NCBI GenBank assembly: GCA_032690845.1 | Contig: CM064430.1 | Span: 53,107,882-53,171,881 of the forward strand | DNA length: 64,000 nt | Direction of reading: 5' to 3' | Origin: Eleusine coracana subsp. coracana | Lineage: Eukaryota > Streptophyta > Magnoliopsida > Poales > Poaceae | Shown here: piece by piece, positions 1 to 11,039 of the stretch | Position numbering within the stretch: the stretch's first letter is position 1 | How the letters are laid out: the number at the start of each line of letters is the position of its first letter | Made by a program: the position numbers and the translations under genes | Notes under the pieces: model-generated | Database searches by the model: none | Told to the model about the DNA's origin: nothing | The model's input: only the letters and a program-made list of their open reading frames with translations

Positions 1-2172
1 GGAGGCTTCTCGTTTCTCGCAGCTCACCCCCTGCCCCCCCCCCCCCCCCCTCCATTCTCGCAGCTTAGCCTCTCATCCCCTTTCTCTCTCATTTGTCGTG
101 GAAAAGGCATTGGCAAATCAAAGTTTTGTATACGGATCTAGGAAGGAAGAGATTTTGTTGATTTGAGAGGATCTATTTGTTGTTATTTGAACGGATTTGC
201 ATCCCCCTTTCTCCCTCATTAATTGCTTTGCTGGTGTCCATAATTCCATATTCGATAGCAAATCAGAAGATTTTTTTGTTAATTGCTTTAGTGGTGTTAA
301 TATTTGATTTTTTTTTTTGGGTGTCGATAGCACTCATTTTGTTAGTTGCACCTTATTGGCTAGATTTTATCCTCAATATTTGTTTGCTAGAACAAATATT
401 TGGGTAGATATTACTGTTGGGACTTCCAATTTCTTTCAGATTGCATCTTACTAATCTATGTAAATGAGCTAAGCTTTTTATGTATAAATACAAAAATTCA
501 ATACCAAAAGATAAGAAAATTATGAAAAATAGTTGCATCCGTGTATATTCAGTTTAGTTAGTAACAGAAAAGTCACAAAAAGCTCATGAAATATTTAGTC
601 ATTACAAAATCAACATAGATAACCTACAACAAAATGATCGGGATGCCAAACGGTCAGCTTCTATTGTAATCAGATTCTCTACACAACCGCTTTCTACAGA
701 ATCAAGCTTCCTACAAAAGCTCTCCCAAAATATGCTTTCTTAAACGGACCTATATGAGTCTATGAGATTCTATCTAAGAAAGAATTACATGATTAAAGTG
801 TTGATAAAACAATAAATTTACATTAATTTCAATATACTATCCATGATTTTATATGTACTTTAATCAATTTAATTTCATAATTAAAAATATATATTGTGTT
901 AGGTCTATTGCATTAACTCCCTTCCTCCTTCCCATTAAAAAGACGAAAAAGTTAAGAAGACTACAATAATTTAGAAACTATTTTAATACAAATTTGGATC
1001 TCAACACACTTTTAACACACCATCTAATCCATCATGTTCACTTTAATGTAACATCAAATTGCTTGAACAAATAAAGAGGTAGTAATGTACCAAAGGTGGT
1101 GATGAGAAAATAATGAAATACAAGTTGACATCCTCATACAATATTGTTGTTATTGTTATAGGATTGATCTTTGTGGTATACAAGACTTCGTCCTTGGCAT
1201 TAAAGACATGGACGTTCGTAGCATACAAGGACTCACTTGAGGTGTCTACCAAAAATTAGAACTATATGTATGAATATTCTAATATTCAAAAATTATTTAA
1301 TAATATATGTCATTGTAGTGCATGATATTTTTTAATAAACTATTGACCTAACTAAGATATAATCTATAATATTGACTATGTTATCGTCAAGGGAGAACTT
1401 GAGATCTGTAAGGGTTTAAAACCAAAAGTAGTTGATGTACTATCCAGAGCACAAAATAGTTGGTCCTATATATCATATGAGTATCTCTAACACTTGCATA
1501 GCCTATGTTACTTAGGGCAGTAATCAAAGTTGTATATAAAATGCCAATATCGTTTTCATTCTAGAAGATCTTAAAGTAAACATTTTTGAAAATATCAGAT
1601 AATTTTATACACATTATATTTATAGAATGAGAGCATTTTGAAAAAGAAATATAGTATCATTGATACATTTTAAAAGTTTAACTGGTGACATCAGAATTTT
1701 TTGTAAGATAATAATTTGAAAAAGAAAAGAAAGATTGCACTTGTAGGTGCACAATATGTGTATAACTCTTGCGAGAAAGATTACATTTATGTGTTCATTT
1801 TTTCTTGCCATGAGTTTGCACCATACGTACGTCGGTCTGTCTCCCTCCATCTTGGAATTTTTGAAGAGAACGCTGACTACAACGAAGGACACGGCGGAGT
1901 ACAAGCCCCCGTGCATCCTCGTGAGCTGTGTTCCCATTGGTCCATGGACGCGTCCTCCGCCAGTTTGGCTCACTGCCGATCCCGTTCTCCACCGCGGCAC
2001 CGCATCACGTTCTCGCGATTCACAACAGCTCCCGCCTCTGCTTAACAAAGATGACAAAGATGAGACAGGATTAACAAAGATGACAAAGATGAGACAGGAG
2101 GGAGAGCCTCAAGTGCAATTCGCATCCGATCTGGACCGCACGGATCAGAATAAACAGTCTCGAAGGACCCAA
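1..2172. other. Intergenic, no gene recognised
   Basis: A 17-base C run lies at 34-50. From about 540 to 1800 the DNA is AT-rich and without long open frames. The open frames around 1.6-2.3 kb overlap on both strands and show no recognisable domain, so I do not call them genes. Confidence 0.6.
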
Positions 2173-2234
2173 GGGGTGGTCGGTATTTGAAATACCGTCC
2201 ACCCCCGGTCGGAGTTTCATATACCGACCACCCC
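2173..2234. repeat. Nested inverted repeat (hairpin)
   Basis: A perfect 14-bp arm GGGGTGGTCGGTAT (2173-2186) is repeated inverted at 2221-2234. Inside it lies a smaller perfect palindrome, CGGTATTT-g-AAATACCG (2181-2197). The structure resembles a transposon terminus or foldback remnant, but no partner end was found. Confidence 0.7.
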
Positions 2235-2468
2235 TCTCGAAGTCTCGGGATCGCTGGAACACAGCCTCCACTACAAGCGCGGTTCGCTGGGCCACCAGTG
2301 CTTTCTGCACGCCACTCCCTCCTCGGTCTCAAGGACGCCAATCACGATGGCCCTTTGTTTGAACTTTGAACCGAGACCATGACTAAGAGGACGACGAAGC
2401 TGATCTGGAGGCTGACTGCCGTGGGCGCCGGCCGGGCACTGCACGCTAGTAGCGCACGGAGAACAGCG

Positions 2469-3612
2469 ATGGTATCTTCAGTGGCACTGTTCATTTTAGA
2501 CCTCCTACTCTCTCTTTTGAGAAGTGGGACCCATGTTTCACCTCTCAATTTTTCCTCTCAACTCCAGCAGCACTGCTCATTTTTCAGCTCTCATTTTTCC
2601 CTGCATCGTGGAACCCACATGTCAGTCATTGCATCTAAGTAACAGAGCTCAAGCTCTGCCCGCTCCGGTGCTAGTACTGCCCGCCGCTGGTGATTGGAGG
2701 CTACCCCGCGTTGCCGCCATTTCGCCCCATCGGTCGCCGCCCCCCGTCACGGCCCCGCACGTCGGCGTCGAGATCTAGAAGGCCGCCCCCGCTCACCGAG
2801 CTAGCCTGGAGGCCATAGATGGAGGGAGGGCTGAGGAGGTCGGCACGCCACGCCTGCGCCCACCCCCAGCGTCGCACTGCTCGCCCCCTCGGCGCCGCCC
2901 GCCGCTCCACCCGCCCTCTGAGCGGCGCGCACGAGGGGCCGGGCTCCGCCCCCGGCATCACCGATTGGATCTTGGAGGGAGAAGAGGGCGGAGGGGAGAG
3001 AGGATGGCGAACTCGGGACAGGCTCGGCGAGGGAGGCCAGTGTTCTCCATTAGCACACAGGTTCTCTCTCTTTTCTCCTCTCCGCCTGCAGGCCGCTCGC
3101 CGCCGCCGTCTGCCACCGGAGAAGGCGCCGAAGCAGCTGGATCTTGCGTGGTGGGGTGGGGTGGGGGGGGGGACGAGCCTTGGCAGAGGAGGGCCGGCGG
3201 CGAGAGGCGAGCCTCGGCAGCGGAGAGGAGCGGCGGCGAGCAGCAAAGAGGGAGCTGTCGGCCATGCGCGAGGCGATGAGCAGCAGAGAGGAAGTTTAGC
3301 TGCCGCGCCCGTCGGAGATGAAGGCGGCGATGATGGCGGAGGGGGAGCTCTGGTGTAGGGGAAGGGACAGCGGCGACGGCAGTGGAGCTCCGGTGTGGAG
3401 GAAGGGGCAGCGGCGGTGGAGCTCCGGTGTGGAGGAAGGGGCGGCGGCGGTGGAGCTCTGGTGTGGGGGAAGGTGCGGCGGCGGCAGATCGGTGGGCTCG
3501 AGCGACTACATCCAGATCGGGAGAGGCAGAAGAGAAAGACAAAAAAGAAAAAAAAAGGTGGGACCCAAAGTAGTATAATAGCCCTGTTTGAGAGGCCTGC
3601 TGGAGATGCTCT
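2469..3612. mobile_element. GC-cored element with AGCATCTCCAG-type termini
   Basis: The right end reads inward as AGAGCATCTCCAGCAGG, and the left end carries the diverged match GTATCTTCAGTGG near 2471. Both ends hold a TGGGACCC motif just inside. The centre (about 2700-3540) is extremely GC-rich and open in several frames on both strands. It shares its ends and layout with the element at 52309-53506. No transposase is visible, so it is non-autonomous. The left boundary is approximate and I could not confirm a target duplication. Confidence 0.55.
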
Positions 3613-3994
3613 TAGAGATGACAGAGGTCACCGATGACGCCTAAGCTTCCTTCCCGCATCCTAGACACGCTCGCAGGCACGAGTGCGTGGACGTGCAGGG
3701 ATCGGAATATTCAGATGCTGATCTACTCGATGGAGACGGTGGCAGCGAAAGAAGAAAGATGGAGAAACGGAATGGAGTACAAAGTATATGTATTATTACG
3801 TATACAGTCACACACAGATAAGCGCACAGTGCACACACTTAGCTTGCACCTGAGCTGACAGCACTTGCTTATTCTTTTCCTTTACTTATTTTCATTTGTT
3901 ACGAAACGGCAGATAAAGCACTGGCCACACCCATACCACGGACGCCATGACATGCATCGATGTGATGCGCCGGAGATCCAGATCACACGGGGGC
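3613..3994. other. 3' flank of the first cysteine-rich peptide gene
   Basis: This stretch should include the 3' untranslated region of the minus-strand gene that ends at 3995. No other gene or clear repeat was seen. Confidence 0.5.
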
Positions 3995-4267
3995 TCACTG
4001 GTGAGCGCACCTCATGGAGCAGCCCATGAGGCAGGAGGACGAGCACTGCTGGAGTATCTTGGACTGGCAGTCCGTGCACGAATCCGGCGCGGAGTTGCAC
4101 ACCGTGCTGCACGACGTGGAGGAGTACAAGCTGCACGTCGAAGAGCACGTCGAGGCGCAGTTGGGGAAGCAGGAGTAGTCAACCGCCGCCGCCGGTTGCG
4201 CCGCGTACGGCGACAGCGCCACCAGAACGAAGGTGCAGATGACGACGGCCGCACGTCTGGTGGCCAT
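3995..4267 (-). CDS. 12-cysteine secreted peptide, copy 1 (thionin-like/PR-peptide type)
   Basis: The 90-residue product begins MATRRAAVVICTFVLVAL, a clear secretion signal ending in the Ala/Pro-rich stretch near residue 28, so it is probably extracellular. The mature part has 12 Cys spaced C3C3C3C7C3C6C2C7C3C3C3C, ending in RCAHQ. The CxxxC pairs recall alpha-hairpinin or thionin-like defence peptides, but I recognise no exact named family. I chose the internal Met at 4267 rather than the longer upstream frame because it starts the signal peptide and sits 150 bp below a TATA box (4417-4424). It is intronless. A paralogue lies at 10575-10865. Function is inferred to be defence or reproductive signalling and is not shown by sequence. 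Confidence 0.85.
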   Translation of the reverse strand: MATRRAAVVICTFVLVALSPYAAQPAAAVDYSCFPNCASTCSSTCSLYSSTSCSTVCNSAPDSCTDCQSKILQQCSSSCLMGCSMRCAHQ

Positions 4268-5283
4268 GTATTTTAGTATCTCGGTCTCGGCGCCTTGGGC
4301 CTTACAATTTACAATGGAGGAGATCAACTGGCCGGTGTAATATGGAGATGATGGAGCAGGAAAACACTGCGTAACTGTTACTAGTGTCCACTCCATACGA
4401 TGGAGGCGGGCACTGCTATTTATAGGAAGCAGATGCATCATGGAGTACACGTAATGCAGCTAGGAATTTTATAGTTGAAAACCACATGGATGATGGATTG
4501 GCGAGTATGGATCTTGCCCCAAGTTCGATTGACTTCGTAGTTGTAACTTGCACCGTGCGCAATGCCCATGCGAAATACAGTAGCAGTAGACTTCTTAGCT
4601 TACTGTTTTGGGAAGGTCGCGTTGAGTTTCGTTCTCTTCAGACGGTGACGCGGTGCTTAGAGACCAGTGTAGACTGTACACGTGTGCGACGACCACAGTA
4701 TTCGTCTGTTCTCTGGCTACACGCAAGTTGTATGACTTTGACTTCTATCTGATGAATAATAAAGCATTTTGTATTTGAGAATCAGATGATCTACCAGCTG
4801 ATCGATACGCGTGTCTGCTCCATGAAAAATACTAACGAGCGATGTATATGGAGATGGCGAACAAGTGACCAGATATGTTTGAAGTGGTCTATTTTTTTCC
4901 CAAGATTTACTTCCGACAACAGATATATGTGGAGCAGTTAGACATGCTGGTGAATCGTCATGGTGCTTCACTCAATAACATTTCACAGTTATGGCCAATT
5001 AATAACATTGCATCATGATTCTGAATGCATTGCACCTAGGAGGGAAAAATAAAAATGGGTAAGCCTATCAAAACTCGCAAAAGTTCTTTTAAGCATGAGG
5101 GCATGTGCCATATAGAATGACCTGAACAGTACATAGCTGTCCTATCGTGATAGTACAATGGTTCAAATTTGACAACAATTAATTTGATTGAAAATGCTAA
5201 AAAATAACACATTGATATGTCTAATAATCATAATGTGGTAGATTTATTAGCCATTTTACTACCCAAAAGACGTATTTATAACC
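4268..5283 (-). repeat. Upstream region of peptide gene, duplicated at 7547-8541
   Basis: Nearly the whole kilobase, from the 5' leader through the TATA region to TTTATTAGCCATTTTACTAC near the far end, aligns by eye with 7547-8541. Differences are small indels and substitutions. A shorter block (about 4640-4730) also recurs upstream of the second peptide gene at about 11690-11770. Confidence 0.85.
4417..4424 (-). promoter_or_regulatory. TATA box of peptide gene copy 1
   Basis: On the minus strand this reads TATAAATA, 150 bp upstream of the start codon at 4267. The paralogue has the same octamer 126 bp upstream of its start. The coding-less third copy has it mutated (7683-7690). Confidence 0.75.
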
Positions 5284-6300
5284 ATCAAATCAGGGATTCA
5301 ACCAATCCAAGCACACGTTCCCTATAAAAGAAGCTACACTCAAATTTGGAAAAGTTATTGTGGGCAAGGGGCACATGCCCCAGAAAGTCTAAAGGTCAGA
5401 TAATCATGATGCAAATACTACATCCTTCATGGTTCACATGGTATCTTTTTTACTTTCCCAAATGATATTTGCTATTTTTGTAAAGAAAGATTATTTATTA
5501 TTTAGTCAAAAAATATTATTTTGTATTTAGCATCAGCACATTATTTGTAATTGCTACAGATATTGACAAACTTATGTAGTTGTACATTCGTACAAAAGCC
5601 TACATATATAGTGAGACTTTGCTAATCCCTTATCAAATTTTCAGTCATTGGATGTTGATTCAACCCCTTCGATCTTCTCATTCTACTTTTAACAAAAATG
5701 TGTTCCGGCTAACAAAATAGCAATGTTTTAGGCATGCGGTTAATTTGTACGTAGGATGCGCGATAAAGAAAGATATTGATCATCCAAATGTCCGAGGCTC
5801 CTGTAGTTTGGACTAAATTTTTATTTACAGTAATTAATAAAACAGAAATTCATAACTTCTACTAGTAATTCTTATGTGGAATTAGCAAAATAGGAAGGAC
5901 ACTGTAGCAAAGAGCGTCCCAACTCAGACGTTGTCGTCAACGACATCCAAAGGAGGACGTTGTTTGAGTCAGCGTCGACAACCTGGCGCAGGTACCAACC
6001 TGATCGAGCCACAGATCAATCAATAAGAACAGATAATCCTCTCAATTGACTGCCGCCGTGCTTAGACTTGCCGAGAGTTTATCCCCTTGCCGCCTGCCTC
6101 TAGGTGCAAGGCTGCTGACAACCTATTCTAATCCTTGTGTATAGGTCATAAATTACATAAGATTTGAATTTAAATTTGTATTTAACTTCAAATTATTGTG
6201 TATAGGTTATAGATTATATAAATTGTATCATTTTAAAATTTAATTATTTTTAAAATTTGTTTGATAATTTTAAACTTTTTTGAAGTCATAGAAAATTTTA
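5284..6300. other. Intergenic, no gene recognised
   Basis: Mostly AT-rich sequence with no convincing open frame. A more GC-rich patch lies at 5920-6110. No inverted repeats were noticed. Confidence 0.5.
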
Positions 6301-6439
6301 TTTGACTAGCGTTTAGTTTAGCACTTGGCAGAAAAATATCTTTGTCAAGTATATTATTTTTCGCACTTACCAAACAAGTACTTGGCAAGTGTCTGACATA
6401 AAACACTCGGTATAACATAAGAAAATTGAAAAATAGAGT

Positions 6440-6959
6440 TAGGCTTCGTTTGGAATAAAGGAATGAAAAATATAGAAATATGAAAAAAAAACATGGATGA
6501 GGAAAACACAGGAAAGAAAAAAGTGTCAAAACCGCAGGAATTCAAAACAGAGGAATGAAGAATTTGAGACGTTTGAAATGCAGGAACGCTCCCTTTGCTA
6601 ACATGTAAAGCACGCATGTACATTAGCCCATGTCAATTAGATTTAAATTGGACATATAAACTAGTTTAACTTAATTAGGTTGTTTGTATGAAGGTGCTCT
6701 ACGGCCAACACGACAAGCAAAGCAAAGGAAATTTTCCTTTAGCTCCAGCCTCATTCTTTATTTCTTATGTTTTGTGAGGAAATTTTCCTTTAGCTCCAGC
6801 CTCATTCTTTATTTCTTATGTTTTGTGAAGGAAAGGAAACCGTTCCAGAGGAATGACAAGCTTCGTTCCTTCATCTCAAACGCACATGATATCAGCATTC
6901 CATAGGAATCAGTTCCTTTAAAATTTTCTTTGAAAATACTTTATTTCAAACGAAGCCTA
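6440..6959. mobile_element. MITE with TAGGCTTCGTTTGGAATAAAG-like termini
   Basis: The left end TAGGCTTCGTTTGGAATAAA is matched by the inverted right end TAGGCTTCGTTTGAAATAAA, giving 19 of 20 identical. The element is about 520 bp with no coding capacity. I could not settle the target-site duplication. It contains a perfect 51-bp tandem duplication. Confidence 0.7.
6727..6828. repeat. Perfect 51-bp tandem duplication
   Basis: The unit beginning GGAAATTTTCCTTTAGCTCC at 6727 is repeated without change starting at 6778. The identity implies a recent slippage or unequal-crossing event inside the surrounding MITE. Confidence 0.9.
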
Positions 6960-7341
6960 GGCTCAAGTGACAGTCTGGTGCAGTACTAGAGTACTACACG
7001 TATGAAGGGGAGGTTGCCGGTTTGCATCCCACTAGCCGCATTTAAGGTGCAGCGCGGAAAAAATACTGTGACTTGCGACTTTGAGATGGGACAGGTGGGA
7101 TTGTTGGACGTGATTTTTTTTTAAACTTTTTCTTGGTTTTTTTTTATAATTTACATTTTGTCAAATGTAAGGCATTGCCGAGTACGCGACGGAAAACATT
7201 CAACAGAGAACGCTTTGCTGACACTTTGTTCTTCGTGTGCTCTTTGTTAGTGTTGTACTTGATAAAGACTTTGTCTGAGTGTTGTACTCGATAAAGACTT
7301 TGTCAAGTGTTGTACTCAACACTGGCGATGCTTCGTTATGC

Positions 7342-7367
7342 TACCCTGGTGCATAAGCACCAGGGTA
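7342..7367. repeat. Perfect 11-bp-stem hairpin
   Basis: TACCCTGGTGC (7342-7352) is followed by a four-base spacer and its exact inverse GCACCAGGGTA (7357-7367). It lies in the transposon-derived stretch, so it is more likely a mobile-element relic than a host regulatory site. Confidence 0.8.
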
Positions 7368-7546
7368 AGCAAATCAATTAGCACTAAGATGCCTATTATG
7401 ATCAACTAAATATTAGAATTTTGAGCATAAATTTCATAGAGGGCACCACCTAAACTTGTAGTCTAGCTTCGCCACTGGTACTCGATAAAGGATTTACCGA
7501 GACTTTGCTGAGTGCTTCGAACACTCGGCAAATAGGGTGATTCTGG

Positions 7547-8541
7547 TATTGTATCTCGGTCGGCGCCTTGGGCCTAATAACAATGGAGGAGCTCAACTAG
7601 CCGGAGTAATATGAAGATGGTGGAGGAGGGAAAACACTGCGTAACTGTTGTTGGTGTCCATACGATGGGGGGCGGGCACTGCTATTTTTAGGAAGCAGAA
7701 CTGCAGATGCATGGAGTACACTAATGCAGGAATTTAAGAGTTGAAACAGATGGATTGGCAAGTATATGGAACATGCCCATAGTTTGATTAGATGTTTTCC
7801 GGTGTTTGTAAAAAACATGAGCCGTTCATTAATCTTGATCTAGTGGTCTACAGTTAAAGGTATCAATCAAAAAGTATTTTAATATTGATGAAAGTACTAA
7901 AATACTAAGGATAAGAAAGTAATTTTATCCAGTAAACATAGTAAAAGATCTCCAGTTTGATTGATTTTACTTGCACCGTACGTGCGAAACGCCCATGCGA
8001 AATAGTAGTAGACTTCTGAGCTTATTGTTTTGGGAAGATCGCGTTGAATTTCGTCCTATTCAGACCGGTGACGCGGTGCTTAGAGACCAGTGCAGATTGT
8101 ACACGTGTGGGACGAGCACAGTATTCCTCCGTGTCCTCTGGCTACACTCAGAGTAGTACAACTTTGACTTATAACTGATGCATAATGAAGCATTTTGTAT
8201 TCGAGAATCAAATGATCTACCAGCTGATCGATATACGTGTCTGCTCCATGAAAAAAAAGAGCAACGAACGAGCGATGTATATGGAGATGGAGAGCAAGTT
8301 ATAAGTCTAACTGCTTTGTGCCTATCTGGTGTCGTCGGAAGTAAAGATCTTGTAAGCATGAGGACATGTGCCACAGAGTGACGTGAATAGTACATAGCTG
8401 TCCTACCGTGATGCAATAGTTCAATTTTGACATCAATTAATTTGACTCAAAATGCTAGTAAAACATAACACGTTGATACATCTAATCATAATTCGGTAGG
8501 TTTATTAGCCATTTTACTACCCATAAGACATAGTACTATTT
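7547..8541 (-). pseudogene. Coding-less copy of the cysteine-rich peptide promoter region
   Basis: This stretch aligns with 4268-5283, the leader, promoter and upstream sequence of peptide copy 1. Homology stops almost exactly where the start codon should be, and CACTA-like sequence lies beyond. The TATA octamer has changed to TAAAAATA (plus strand TATTTTTA, 7683-7690). It is best read as a duplicated gene that lost its coding half. A separate transcript from this promoter cannot be excluded from sequence. Confidence 0.8.
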
Positions 8542-8857
8542 AACAAATTGTGCCTAGCTTAAGTGGTTTAGTTCATTCTGGTGAAACCAATCCATCCACA
8601 TTTAAATTCCAGATTTGATATTGGTGCTACATTTACGACTAAATTATTCTTTCAGTAAGAGATGATGTTCTTGTTGACAGTGAGATGTTTGTGGTGATTT
8701 TATGAATCTCAAGATCACACCAGCTCGGTTTCTAAAAGATGCTCATAGAAATAGGGTATATATGCGTAGTTGTGTTCATATAGCTGTGAGAACTCGTACA
8801 TGTATATGAGTGTCTATGTTTAATTTGTATTATATTCAATTCGAAAAATGTGACCAG
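8542..8857. other. Spacer, nothing recognised
   Basis: AT-rich sequence between the broken peptide-gene copy and the CACTA insertion. No open frame or repeat stood out. Confidence 0.5.
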
Positions 8858-9776
8858 CACTATAACAAAATTAACCTATAGCGGCGGTTACAGATGTACT
8901 GTAGCGGCGAGCGGGCCAGTCCGCCATTACGCAAACGCAGCTAAAAAAGAGTGTTTATAGCGGCGGATTTCTTTGAAAAGAAACAAACCGTAGCTACCTC
9001 ACAAATAGTAGCGGCGGGTGACGCTACTGCGAACCAAAGAAAACAAAAAAAAAGCCTATGTTGAGCCCATCTAAGCCCGTCCGCGCCGTCGTGCCCACGG
9101 GCCTCAACCACACCACGAAGAGGGAGCCGCCACAGACAGATCCCCCACCGAATCGCCGCCGCTTGGATCTGCACCCGCCCGCGCGCGAGCAGCCACCGCC
9201 TCCGCTCGAGCATCGACGGATCCGCCGCCGTCGCCCCTCGATCCATCGCCGCTCCACCAGAACTGGTCATGGATCCAGCCCCACCCGTTGTCGTGGAGGA
9301 GGATAGGGGAGGATGGGGAGAACACTCGATGCGGATCCGCGACCGTAGACCCGTACTCGCGTCGGGTGGTCGAGGCAGATCTTGCTCGATGGTTGCGGAT
9401 CCCGCTTGGTCCCTGGAGGTGGATCCGCGGCGAGGTGGTCCACCACCGTCGTCGACCTTGTGCCACCGCCGCCGCTCGTGCATGAGGCGGGCGGATCCAC
9501 CGCCGCCCGGCCTCGAGGCGAACGGATCTGCCATCGCCCGACCTCGAGGTGGACGGATCCGTGTTCCGTCGTCGCCCGTCTTGTGCCGCTGCCGCAGCCC
9601 GCTAGGGGAGGGAGAGGAGGGAGAGGAGGGGGGTGGGCGGGGAGAGAGGAGGGAGAGGGGTGCGCCGGGAGGCAGGGAGTGCCGCGCTAGAGAGGGGTGG
9701 GTCGGAGAGAAAGAGAGAGAGAGGAAGGAGAGGGGTGAGGCGGAGAGAGAGGAGGAAGAGGGTGGGACGGCGCGCG

Positions 9777-9820
<44 letters not shown>

Positions 9821-10171
9821 GACGAGGAGAATAGGAGGAGTTAGGGTTAGCATCTGATTTTATACGCCTTAGTTGGACCAAAGTGGATATAAAAAAAAAA
9901 CTAGGCCTTTATTATTAACGACAGCCCACATCATCAACCGCAGCTAAAAATCGATTTTTAGCTACGGTTGACAATATGAACCGCCGCTAAAATAAGACCG
10001 ATTTTTAGCGGTGACCCATATTATCAACCGCAGCTAAAAATCAATTTTTGGCTATGGTTGACAATATGAGCTGCCGCTAAAAAACATATAGATACTGTAG
10101 CGGCAGATTTCTTTGTACCTGCCGCTATGGTATTTTTGGTATCGTGGCTACAGAGCCTTTTTGTTGTAGTG
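8858..10171. mobile_element. Non-autonomous CACTA transposon with GC-rich core
   Basis: The left end CACTATAACAAAA and the inverted right end CACTACAACAAAAAGG are CACTA termini. The 3-bp target duplication CAG is present on both sides (8855-8857 and 10172-10174). Both subterminal zones are packed with TAGCGGC/GCCGCTA and CCGCAGCTAAAAA motifs in both orientations, the expected transposase-binding repeats. The 1314-bp element has no transposase. Its centre (about 9040-9850) is GC-rich with open frames on both strands and a GA repeat. These may be captured host sequence, but I recognise no protein. Confidence 0.88.
9597..9842. repeat. Polypurine tract with (GA)n microsatellite
   Basis: About 245 bases are almost entirely purines on the plus strand. 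The purest part, 9779-9821, is a GA/GAGAGA repeat. It lies in the core of the CACTA element. The arginine/glutamate-rich and serine/leucine-rich frames across it are low-complexity artefacts. Confidence 0.85.
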
Positions 10172-10174
10172 CAG

Positions 10175-10574
10175 ATGAGAAGTCACCATCCATGCATACG
10201 GTTTTGTGCTTGAGGCAGTACTGGTCTATTTAGCCTTCGTCAACACAAAGGAAAGGACGAAATATCATCTGTTAATTAAGAACGGAACGGCATATGCTAC
10301 ATAGAAATACATTGTTATCCAATGAAAGCGTGCGGTTATATATTATTTCAGATAACATTATTTGTATGGTGTTACATATCAATATTGCTGTCACTTACGT
10401 TTACAAGCACATACGTGGTACATATGTAGATGCACAAGCACCGAAAGCACAATTTCACAGACATACAAGTTGACAGTCACTTATTATTTTCTTCCTTATT
10501 TTCCCAAAACGAGCCAGTGAAACAGTTCTTATCCATCAACCTGTGCTTGAGATGAGGTCGACGCAATAAGCGGC
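10175..10574. other. Spacer and 3' flank of peptide gene copy 2
   Basis: No gene seen. The part next to 10575 should hold the 3' untranslated region of the minus-strand gene. Confidence 0.5.
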
Positions 10575-10865
10575 TCAGCCGCTGTGGTGGTAGCAGCCGT
10601 ACGAACAGCCGTTGAGGCAGGCATTCGTGCACTGCAGGGTGACCTTGGTCTGGCAGTCCGCGCACGCATTAGGCGCGGAGTTGCAGGCCGAGCTACACGC
10701 CGTGGCGGCCATGTAACTGCACGACGAACCACACGAGTTTGAGGCGCAGCTCGCGATGCAGTCTGTAATGAAGTCCGCCGCCACGGGTTGCCCCCCTGAT
10801 GAGTACAGGATCAGCACGACGCAGATGGCCACCACGGCGGAAGCACGTCCCGCGCCGAAAGCCAT
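10575..10865 (-). CDS. 12-cysteine secreted peptide, copy 2
   Basis: The 96-residue product starts MAFGAGRASAVVAICVVLIL, a signal peptide running to about residue 30, followed by a mature peptide with 12 Cys spaced C3C4C3C7C3C6C2C7C3C3C3C. Apart from one extra residue in the second gap, this is the spacing of the peptide at 3995-4267. The shared core CNSAPxxCxDCQxK confirms paralogy. The C-terminus is His-rich (CYHHSG). A TATA box lies 126 bp upstream of the start. No intron is seen. It is a probable apoplastic cysteine-rich peptide. Antimicrobial activity is possible but only inferred. Confidence 0.85.
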   Translation of the reverse strand: MAFGAGRASAVVAICVVLILYSSGGQPVAADFITDCIASCASNSCGSSCSYMAATACSSACNSAPNACADCQTKVTLQCTNACLNGCSYGCYHHSG

Positions 10866-10990
10866 TATTGTATCAGTCGTCCCTGGACCCGGCGAGCGAG
10901 CTTTACTAGCAGGAGAGTCTGCAGGTCAATATGCAGGAGCTGGAAGAGAACGCAAGACGCGATGCGATTGAGATGCAACAGGCGCGGTGC

Positions 10991-10998
10991 TATTTATA
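10991..10998 (-). promoter_or_regulatory. TATA box of peptide gene copy 2
   Basis: Minus-strand TATAAATA, identical to the box of copy 1 and followed by the same type of short leader. Confidence 0.75.
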
Positions 10999-11039
10999 GG
11001 TACTAGAATACCAGATTCGTTCTTGTGTGTGTATACTTA

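Larger units (their letters stand above)
6300..7546. mobile_element. Degenerate CACTA-like subterminal repeat region
   Basis: Short motifs of the type ACTTGGCAAGTGT, TTTGCCGAGT and ACACTCGGCAAA recur in both orientations at 6320-6420 and 7170-7540. Such motifs are typical of the subterminal repeats of grass CACTA transposons. No clean CACTA terminus or transposase is present, so this is probably a decayed fragment. A separate MITE (6440-6959) lies inside it. Confidence 0.45.

Noticed and set aside
2701..3578. Several long overlapping frames in the GC-rich stretch, up to 194 codons.
   Set aside because: They lie inside the GC-cored transposon, are open on both strands because stop codons are rare at this GC content, and encode low-complexity Pro/Arg/Ala sequence.
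8941..9844. Frames of 120-197 codons on both strands.
   Set aside because: They lie in the core of the CACTA element. The Glu/Arg-rich and Ser/Leu-rich products come from the GA repeat.
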